From assembly GCA_900556705.1 (NCBI GenBank), contig USPT01000002.1:1-28714 (forward strand): a stretch of DNA of 28,714 bases, in the 5' to 3' direction. Made by a program: the position numbers and the translations under genes. The notes beneath the pieces are model-generated. The model saw only the letters and a program-made list of their open reading frames with translations. It did no database searches and was not told where the DNA came from. Positions 23,461 to 28,714 of the stretch are shown one piece after another (the first letter of the stretch is position 1; every line of letters begins with the position of its first letter). This DNA comes from an uncultured Collinsella sp. Its GTDB lineage: Bacteria > Actinomycetota > Coriobacteriia > Coriobacteriales > Coriobacteriaceae.

Positions 23461-25281
23461 CTACTCCTTCGAGTCGTCCTCCCCAGAAGCTTTCTTCTGC
23501 TGATCGAGCTTATGCTTACCGCTTACGATAGACGTAGCGCCCAGTGTGGCCAAGCTCGCGCTGGCAAGGCTCGCCATCACAATCAGATCGCCCGTCTTGG
23601 GCATGTTGCCGCCCGAGGACTTGTTTGTTGTAGTCGTCGTTGGAGTCACCTTTTTGGAGTCATTTTGCTCCTGGTTCCGGTTGTCAGTGTTGCCTTTACC
23701 GTTGTCCTCGCCCTGCTGCTTTCCGTCCTTGGTCTTGCCCTTGCTCTCGTCCTTCTCCTCAGATTCAGACTTCTTATCCTCGTCCTTCTTCTGTTCGGAC
23801 TCGTCGCCCTTCTCCTCAGAGCTAGAACCCTTATCAGATTCGTTCTTCTCGGAAGCCTTGCCCTTGGAGTCGCCCTTTGCGGCCTCGGTCTTTTCCGTGG
23901 AAACCTGATCAGAGTTGTCCTTGTTCTGGGTCGAGCCGTTATTGACACCAGCCATCAGCGAAGAGCCCAGCGTAGAACCAAGCTGCACGGAGAAAGAAGG
24001 CTTCTTGTCCGGCGAAGCAACGGGAGCGTCCGGCGCCTTATTCGAGTCGTCCTTGGAAGCATCGGAATCAGAAGCAGCGCCAGTGTTAGAGTCATTGCTA
24101 GAACCAGTATCGGCGGAAGAATCGCTCGAGCCAGTGGAAGAGTCAGAGGAACCAGCGTCGGTCGAACCAGAGGCGGCGCTGCCCGTATTGCCGGCAGAGC
24201 TTGAAGACGAATCGCCCGCAGCAGAGCCGTTCGAATCGGAGCCGTTCGAGGTGGAACCGTCGTTGATAGTGCCACCAGCAGAGCCATTACCGTCAGCATC
24301 GGTCGAGGGCGCATCCATCCTGTCATCGTTGACATCGTCACTCGAGCCGTCATTCGAATCAGGTGTCGGCGAGGGCGCCGGCGTAGGCTCGGGCTGCTCG
24401 GGCTTGTTGTCCTTCGCAGCGGCAGCCTCGTCCTCGGCGATATAGACCAGGCAGTCCTTTAGCTCGTTGCGGTAACGGTTCTTCCAGCCCTCGTGGTACT
24501 GGGGCTGGCTTGCATACTTGGTCGCCACGTTATTGACCACGCTGTTGGAAAGCGCCGTCACAAACTCGCGGTCGGACATATCGTTGGAAAGATTCGCCCA
24601 GCGGAAAAAGTCCCTGCAGCCACCAGTGCCGCACATGTTGGTAATGCTCCACACCATGCCCTTGACGCAATCGGCGCGGCCCGAAATATCAATACCCAGG
24701 CCGCTCTTGAGCCACGCCTCGGTCACCGCATAGTACGAGTTGTACGCATACGCATCCTGCAGAGCCGAAAACTCAGCAGGATCGGTGTTATAAGCACCCT
24801 GGAAGGCCTCCTGTGCAATACGGCCCAGCTCGGTAAGCTGGTCGTTCTCGTACATGGCATTGCTCGCGTTGGAAATCTCGCTGCCGCGATCAATCGCATC
24901 CTTGAGCATGCCGTACTTGGCAGAATCGTAGTTGTAAACCTGCTTCATAAACGGAATGAGCGACCAACGACGGTCGAACTGGTAATAGCCCAGCGCGTTG
25001 TAGCCGTCACCATACGAAAAGCCCTGGTTATAGTTGCCATGGCTCTCATATTTGGTGAAGTACTTCATCTCGGGAGTCACGTTGACAAACGAGACACCCT
25101 GAACCGACCTCAACACGCCCGAGAAGGACTGTTGGGTGTAAAGGCCCTTATCGATATCGGTGGCATCCGAGGCAATGCCCGGCGTGGGCTCCTCGGCAGC
25201 GGCGGGTGCCGGCGCGGAAACGGCGCCAAACGAAAGCGCCAGCGTCAGGCCCGCGACAATAGCAGAATGCTTGGGCTGCAT
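23461..25281 (-). CDS. Sortase-anchored surface protein with lysozyme-like N-domain and Ser/Asp stalk
   Basis: ATG 25281 follows GGGAGG. The 606-residue protein has a signal peptide (LTLALSFGAVSAPAPAAAEE). An N-terminal domain of about 250 residues contains KYESHGNYNQGFSYGDGYNA, then LGYYQFDRRWSLIPF, reminiscent of lysozyme-like peptidoglycan hydrolases with an early Glu. It has four Cys near its end. A PEQPEPTPAPSPTP linker follows, then about 150 residues of Ser/Asp/Gly/Asn repeats and a Lys/Glu/Ser stretch. The C-terminus has the sorting motif MPKTG (560-564), a hydrophobic segment and a basic region, ending in an unusually long polar tail. It is probably linked to the wall by sortase, using M in place of L. 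The hydrolase call is tentative, and adhesion is possible. Confidence 0.85.
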   Translation of the reverse strand: MQPKHSAIVAGLTLALSFGAVSAPAPAAAEEPTPGIASDATDIDKGLYTQQSFSGVLRSVQGVSFVNVTPEMKYFTKYESHGNYNQGFSYGDGYNALGYYQFDRRWSLIPFMKQVYNYDSAKYGMLKDAIDRGSEISNASNAMYENDQLTELGRIAQEAFQGAYNTDPAEFSALQDAYAYNSYYAVTEAWLKSGLGIDISGRADCVKGMVWSITNMCGTGGCRDFFRWANLSNDMSDREFVTALSNSVVNNVATKYASQPQYHEGWKNRYRNELKDCLVYIAEDEAAAAKDNKPEQPEPTPAPSPTPDSNDGSSDDVNDDRMDAPSTDADGNGSAGGTINDGSTSNGSDSNGSAAGDSSSSSAGNTGSAASGSTDAGSSDSSTGSSDSSADTGSSNDSNTGAASDSDASKDDSNKAPDAPVASPDKKPSFSVQLGSTLGSSLMAGVNNGSTQNKDNSDQVSTEKTEAAKGDSKGKASEKNESDKGSSSEEKGDESEQKKDEDKKSESEEKDESKGKTKDGKQQGEDNGKGNTDNRNQEQNDSKKVTPTTTTTNKSSGGNMPKTGDLIVMASLASASLATLGATSIVSGKHKLDQQKKASGEDDSKE

Positions 25282-25409
25282 AAGATCCTCCCTGCATTGG
25301 TGTAGTTAAAGTTCAGTTTGCAAAGATAAAAATAAGTATTGCAGCTCGCCCGTTGTTACACAACAACCCCTCGGTAAACGGCAACAACCCTCCGCGAAAT
25401 CTTAAGGAA

Positions 25410-25829
25410 TTAAACAAACTGGTCGTCGGGCGCCATCAGAAGCTCGCCGTATCGCTCCATCAGCCCGTCTCGCAACTGACAGAAAGCGGGAATATAGACG
25501 CTCAAGATGCGCTGAATCAAATCTTGAGCGAGCTTGTTGTCATAGATATGGACGTTCGTATTGCGGTCTCTGAGCATATCTAGCCAGGCTGCCTCATCAA
25601 TAAAGTCGTAGAATCGGTAGGACTCCTTCAAGATGGCACGAGGAGACCCCGACGCGGCAAGCGTGGCGCCCTCATACTCGAGCAGACGCTTAAGGAGGGT
25701 AATTGAGATACCGAAAACCTGCTCATAGATATACGCACATCCGGAGACAACATAGTCGTTTTCGAAATCTTGAAATCGAGCTGTCTCTAGCAGCGCCAGA
25801 CGCGAATCAAAGGCTTCGTACGACTTCAC
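25410..25829 (-). CDS. HEPN-domain protein, nucleotidyltransferase-substrate-binding (HepT-like) type
   Basis: GTG 25829 lies 12 bases after the stop of the Rrf2 gene, whose stop region carries AAGGG, so the two are probably co-transcribed. The 139-residue helical protein contains FGISITLLKRLLEYEG, SPRAILKESYRFYDFI, then WLDMLRDRNTNVHIYDN, the pattern of the NTase_sub_bind (HI0074-like) family. R89-x4-H94-x-Y96 (RNTNVHIY) fits the RX4HXY RNase signature of HepT toxins. The usual partner is an adjacent MNT nucleotidyltransferase that neutralises it. None is visible on either side here. It may be an orphan toxin-like RNase, or use a partner elsewhere. Confidence 0.8.
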   Translation of the reverse strand: MKSYEAFDSRLALLETARFQDFENDYVVSGCAYIYEQVFGISITLLKRLLEYEGATLAASGSPRAILKESYRFYDFIDEAAWLDMLRDRNTNVHIYDNKLAQDLIQRILSVYIPAFCQLRDGLMERYGELLMAPDDQFV

Positions 25830-25841
25830 GAAAGCCAGCCC

Positions 25842-26273
25842 TTACAGCTTGATGTCAAAATTGATCTCGGGGACGGCGGCCAAGTCGGCCAGCGTTACGC
25901 CGTCAACATACTTTTCAATCACGTCGTCCAGCCCGCGCCAGAACTTGACGGTCGAGCAAAGGTCACTGCGGGTGCAGCTGTTGTCGATGCCGTCACACGC
26001 CACCGGAGCCGTGCTGCCCTCAACGGCACGCAGGATGTCGCCGGCGCGCACCTCGGCCGGGTCCTTGGCCATCATGTAGCCGCCGCCCTTACCGCGTACG
26101 CTCTTAAGCAGGCCCGCTTTCATAAGCGGACGAACCAGCTGCTCCAGATACTTTTGTGAGATATGCTCGCGGTCGGCAACCTCGCGCAGGGCAATCTTGC
26201 CCTCGGCGTCGCCCAGCGCCGCGATATAGATCATTAGCCGGAGGGCATAGCGGCCCTTAGAAGAAATGAGCAT
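25842..26273 (-). CDS. Rrf2-family transcriptional regulator (IscR/SufR-like)
   Basis: ATG 26273 follows GGGAGGGTAGGT. The 143-residue protein has the Rrf2 winged helix: MLISSKGRYALRLMIYIAAL, then ADREHISQKYLEQLVRPLMK, AGLLKSVRGKGGGYMMAK. The C-terminal half holds three Cys in CDGIDNSCTRSDLC (spacing 6 and 5), close to the C-x5-C-x5-C cluster ligands of IscR, so it probably binds an Fe-S cluster. It is divergent from sufCB and probably adjusts cluster assembly to demand. The TTAGTC/GACTAA elements in the shared region are candidate sites. Confidence 0.9.
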   Translation of the reverse strand: MLISSKGRYALRLMIYIAALGDAEGKIALREVADREHISQKYLEQLVRPLMKAGLLKSVRGKGGGYMMAKDPAEVRAGDILRAVEGSTAPVACDGIDNSCTRSDLCSTVKFWRGLDDVIEKYVDGVTLADLAAVPEINFDIKL

Positions 26274-26294
26274 ACCTACCCTCCCGTTGTTCCT

Positions 26295-26320
26295 GGGACA
26301 AAATCAGGCTTGTTAGTCCC
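26295..26320. promoter_or_regulatory. Inverted GGGAC/GTCCC element before the rrf2 gene
   Basis: GGGAC (26295-26299) and GTCCC (26316-26320) face each other across 16 bases, 22 bases upstream of the regulator's start. The second arm lies in TTAGTCCC, which shares TTAGTC with the suf-side element. Autoregulation by Rrf2 is plausible but inferred. Confidence 0.35.
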
Positions 26321-26385
26321 AAATCCTATGCACGCGGGGCAAACAAACCTGATTATTATGTCCCGCATCTAAAAAGTCGAGTGGA

Positions 26386-26430
26386 TTAGTCGGGTTTTCC
26401 CTTGACTAACGCCGAACCCATAGTAACTTT
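26386..26430 (+). promoter_or_regulatory. Candidate suf promoter overlapped by a TTAGTC/GACTAA operator
   Basis: TTAGTC (26386-26391) and GACTAA (26404-26409) form an inverted repeat with a 12-base spacer. The second arm overlaps TTGACT (26402-26407), a good -35 box. The -10 is weak (around TAACTT/AACTTT at 26424-26430), as expected of a regulated promoter. sufC starts at 26494. Confidence 0.4.
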
Positions 26431-26493
26431 ATTCCGAGAAGATTCCTAGGGTTTAGTACACCTATGAGTACACCATATACAGAGAGGGACAGC

Positions 26494-27294
26494 ATGAGCG
26501 CAAATCCGCTGCTTTCCATCGAAGGTCTGACCGCCTCCGTGGACGAGAAGACCATCCTCCACAACGTCAACCTCAACGTCGCCGCCGGCGAGACCCACGT
26601 GCTGATGGGACCCAACGGCGCCGGCAAGTCCACCCTGGGCCACCTGGTCATGGGCGACCCCGTCTACACGGTCAACGACGGCCGCATCGTCTTTGACGGC
26701 CAAGACATCACCGAGCTCACCACCGACAAGCGTTCACGCGCCGGCCTGTTCCTGAGCTTCCAGGCCCCGGTCGAGATCCCGGGCGTGCCGCTGTCGAGCT
26801 TTTTGCGCGCCAGCATCGCCGGCCGCCCCGGCCTGGAGATGAAGGGCAAGGAATTCCGCCGTCGCGTCAAGGAACTCGCGGCCGAGCTCAACATGGATAC
26901 CGCCTACCTCAACCGTGAGCTGGGCGTGGGCTTCTCGGGCGGCGAGAAGAAGAAGGTCGAGATGCTCCAGCTTTTGCTGCTGCAGCCCAAGCTCGCCATC
27001 CTGGACGAGACCGATTCGGGCCTGGACGTCGACGCCCTTTCCACCGTCAGCCACGGAATGGACGCCTACCGCAAGAGCTGCGACGGCTCCATGCTCATCA
27101 TCACGCACAACACGCGCATCCTGGAGCACCTGGATGTCGACCGCGTCCACGTTATGGTCAAGGGCCACATCGTGCGCGAGGACGACGCCTCGCTGATCCC
27201 CTGGATCGACAAAAACGGCTTTGAGACCTTCGAGCGCGAAGCCGCCGAGCAGCGCGCCCAGGCCGAGGCCACCGCTGCCGAGCAGCAGGCGTAA
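26494..27294 (+). CDS. sufC: Fe-S cluster assembly ATPase SufC
   Basis: ATG 26494 lies five bases after GAGAGGG. The in-frame ATG 26464 lacks such a site. The 266-residue ABC ATPase has Walker A GPNGAGKST (39-47), a Q-loop at LSFQAP, the signature FSGGEKKK (147-154), Walker B LAILDETDSGLDVDAL and the switch His in ITHNT. The DETDSGLD form is characteristic of SufC. It powers the SufBCD scaffold on which Fe-S clusters are built in the cytoplasm. sufB begins 12 bases after its stop. Gene order C-B without sufD between them is common in actinobacteria and Firmicutes. Confidence 0.97.
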   Translation: MSANPLLSIEGLTASVDEKTILHNVNLNVAAGETHVLMGPNGAGKSTLGHLVMGDPVYTVNDGRIVFDGQDITELTTDKRSRAGLFLSFQAPVEIPGVPLSSFLRASIAGRPGLEMKGKEFRRRVKELAAELNMDTAYLNRELGVGFSGGEKKKVEMLQLLLLQPKLAILDETDSGLDVDALSTVSHGMDAYRKSCDGSMLIITHNTRILEHLDVDRVHVMVKGHIVREDDASLIPWIDKNGFETFEREAAEQRAQAEATAAEQQA

Positions 27295-27306
27295 AGGGGC
27301 GACGCA

Positions 27307-28714
27307 ATGACCAAGAACCGCACCGAGGTCGCGGACATCGACCGCAGCCTCTACGATTTTACCTATGGCGAGGAGGGATTCGAGCGCCTCGACGCCGGCA
27401 TCACGCCCGACATCGTTCGCGAGATCAGCGCCAAGAAGGACGAGCCGCAGTGGATGCTCGACCTGCGCCTCAAGTCCCTCGAGATTTTCAACCGTTTTCC
27501 CGACCCGACGTGGGGCCCCTCCATCGAGGGCCTGGACATGGATAACATCGTCACCTACGTCAAGCCCAACACCGACCAAAAGCACGACTGGGAGTCGGTG
27601 CCCGACGACATCAAGAACACCTTTGAGCGCCTAGGTATCCCCGAGGCCGAGCGCAGCTACCTGGCGGGCGTCGGCGCGCAGTACGACTCCGAGCTCGTCT
27701 ACCACAACATGCAGGACACCGCGTCCAAGATGGGCATCGTCTACTCCGGCATCGAGGAGGCCCTGCACGACCCGCAGTGGGAGCCGCTCATCCACGAAAA
27801 GTTCATGACGCTCATCCCGCCCACCGACCACAAGTTTGCGGCCCTGCACGGTGCTGTGTGGTCGGGTGGCTCGTTTGTCTACGTGCCCAAGGGCACCAAG
27901 CTCGACTTCCCGTTGCAGAGCTACTTCCGCCTCAACGCCAAGGGTGCCGGCCAGTTTGAACACACGCTCATCATCGTCGAGGACGATGCCGACCTGCACT
28001 TTATCGAGGGTTGTTCCGCGCCCAAGTACAACGTGGCCAACCTCCACGCCGGCGCCGTCGAGCTCTTTGTGGGAAAGCGTGCGCACCTGCGCTACTCGAC
28101 CATCGAGAACTGGTCCAAGAACATGTACAACCTCAACACCAAGCGTGCGCGCGTGGACGAGGACGGAGACATCGAATGGATCAGCGGCTCCTTCGGCAGC
28201 CACGTGGGCTACCTCTACCCCATGAGCGTGCTCAACGGCCGCCGCGCCCGCTCGAGCTTTACCGGCATCACCTTTGCCGGCGCCGGACAGAACCTCGACA
28301 CCGGCTGTAAGGTCGTGCTCAACGCGCCCGAGACCTCGGCAACCGTCGAGACCAAGGGCATCTCCAAGAGCGGCGGCATCCAGACGTTCCGCAGCTCTAT
28401 CGTTGCCACACCCAAGGCCGAGGGCTCCAAGGCAACCGTGAGCTGCCAGTCGCTGATGCTCGACGACCAGAGCCGCTCCGACACTATTCCGGCCATGGAC
28501 ATCCGCGCCAAGAACGTCGACATCGGCCACGAGGCAACTATCGGCCGCATCGGCGACGATAAGGTGTTCTACCTGATGAGCCGCGGTATCTCGGAGGAAG
28601 AGGCCCGTACCATGATCGTCAACGGCTTTGCCAACCCGGTCTCCAAGGAGCTGCCGCTGGAGTACGCCGTCGAGATGAACAACCTGATCAAGCTCGAGAT
28701 GGAAGGAGCGATCG
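27307..28714 (+). CDS. sufB: Fe-S cluster scaffold protein SufB, 3' end beyond the window
   Basis: ATG 27307 follows AAAGGGGC at the stop of sufC. The frame stays open to the window end, giving 469 residues, so only a few are missing judged by the usual length of about 470. Family blocks are EPQWMLDLRLKSLEIF, VWSGGSFVYVPKG, FEHTLIIVEDDADLHFIEGC with the conserved Cys, HLRYSTIENWSKNMYNLNTK, GSHVGYLYP and GHEATIGRIGDDKVFYLMSR, then GISEEEARTMIVNGFANPV. SufB binds SufC and SufD and carries the nascent cluster. It is co-transcribed with sufC and opposite to the Rrf2 regulator. Confidence 0.97.
   Translation, partial: MTKNRTEVADIDRSLYDFTYGEEGFERLDAGITPDIVREISAKKDEPQWMLDLRLKSLEIFNRFPDPTWGPSIEGLDMDNIVTYVKPNTDQKHDWESVPDDIKNTFERLGIPEAERSYLAGVGAQYDSELVYHNMQDTASKMGIVYSGIEEALHDPQWEPLIHEKFMTLIPPTDHKFAALHGAVWSGGSFVYVPKGTKLDFPLQSYFRLNAKGAGQFEHTLIIVEDDADLHFIEGCSAPKYNVANLHAGAVELFVGKRAHLRYSTIENWSKNMYNLNTKRARVDEDGDIEWISGSFGSHVGYLYPMSVLNGRRARSSFTGITFAGAGQNLDTGCKVVLNAPETSATVETKGISKSGGIQTFRSSIVATPKAEGSKATVSCQSLMLDDQSRSDTIPAMDIRAKNVDIGHEATIGRIGDDKVFYLMSRGISEEEARTMIVNGFANPVSKELPLEYAVEMNNLIKLEMEGAI

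Noticed and set aside
24020..24360. Repeat-rich stretch considered as a CRISPR array
   Set aside because: The repetition is degenerate Ser/Asp codon use of the surface-protein stalk, without fixed repeat and spacer lengths. I saw no CRISPR array elsewhere in the window.
24493..25305. 270-codon plus-strand frame opposite the surface-protein gene
   Set aside because: The opposite strand has a signal peptide, a sorting signal and a good ribosome site. This frame is its shadow.
5076..25829. MNT at 5076 and HEPN protein at 25410 as one split MntA-HepT pair
   Set aside because: They are 20 kb apart, on opposite strands and in different operons, and the MNT gene is translationally coupled to the HNH gene.
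26734..28530. Two long minus-strand frames opposite sufC and sufB
   Set aside because: Both are antisense to highly conserved suf genes and show only hydrophobic low-complexity reading.

Overview
The window looks like a chromosomal segment of a high-GC gut actinobacterium of the Coriobacteriia, most likely Collinsella or a close relative. I infer this from the GC-rich backbone, the Rrf2-sufC-sufB order, the sortase-anchored serine/aspartate-rich surface protein and the large GT2 glycosyltransferase cluster. No rRNA or tRNA gene fixes the taxonomy.

Layout. Bases 1-120 hold the start of a secreted protein on the minus strand. Bases about 690-10,000 are an accessory region full of broken insertion sequences. 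It holds a DUF4869 gene hit by an IS1595-type element (1158-2634) that carries a RelB/DinJ-type antitoxin gene, a truncated IS30 transposase, an IS110-like tail, and remnants of a second IS30, an ISL3, an IS3 and two IS256/Mutator pieces. Three kinds of cargo survive among these remnants. One is an intact, lower-GC two-gene unit of an HNH endonuclease and a minimal nucleotidyltransferase (3883-5378). The second is the C-terminal stub of a BREX PglX methyltransferase (about 9050-9560). The third is an unrecognised gene of about 317 codons that is readable only if two single-base losses are restored (8084-9035). A trypsin-like protease (9808-10626) and an AAA ATPase (10780-11883) close this region.

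Bases 12,094-21,437 are a surface-polysaccharide cluster. Five GT2 genes form a minus-strand operon (19004 to 12094). It starts at a promoter back-to-back with that of a membrane acyltransferase gene on the plus strand, which is followed by a GlfT/RfbF-like glycosyltransferase. Four of the five operon genes look like two copies of a two-gene module.

Bases 21,462-28,714 hold an AAA-ATPase-like/PD-(D/E)XK-type protein with eroded motifs, an LPXTG-type surface protein, a HEPN-domain protein downstream of an Rrf2 regulator, and the divergent suf genes (sufC complete, sufB cut by the window end). The Rrf2 regulator probably senses Fe-S status and controls suf through repeated TTAGTC/GACTAA elements in the divergent intergenic region.

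The best candidate for an undescribed system is the translationally coupled HNH-nucleotidyltransferase pair. The antitoxin carried inside the IS1595-type element, the BREX remnant and the HEPN gene linked to rrf2 are secondary points of interest.
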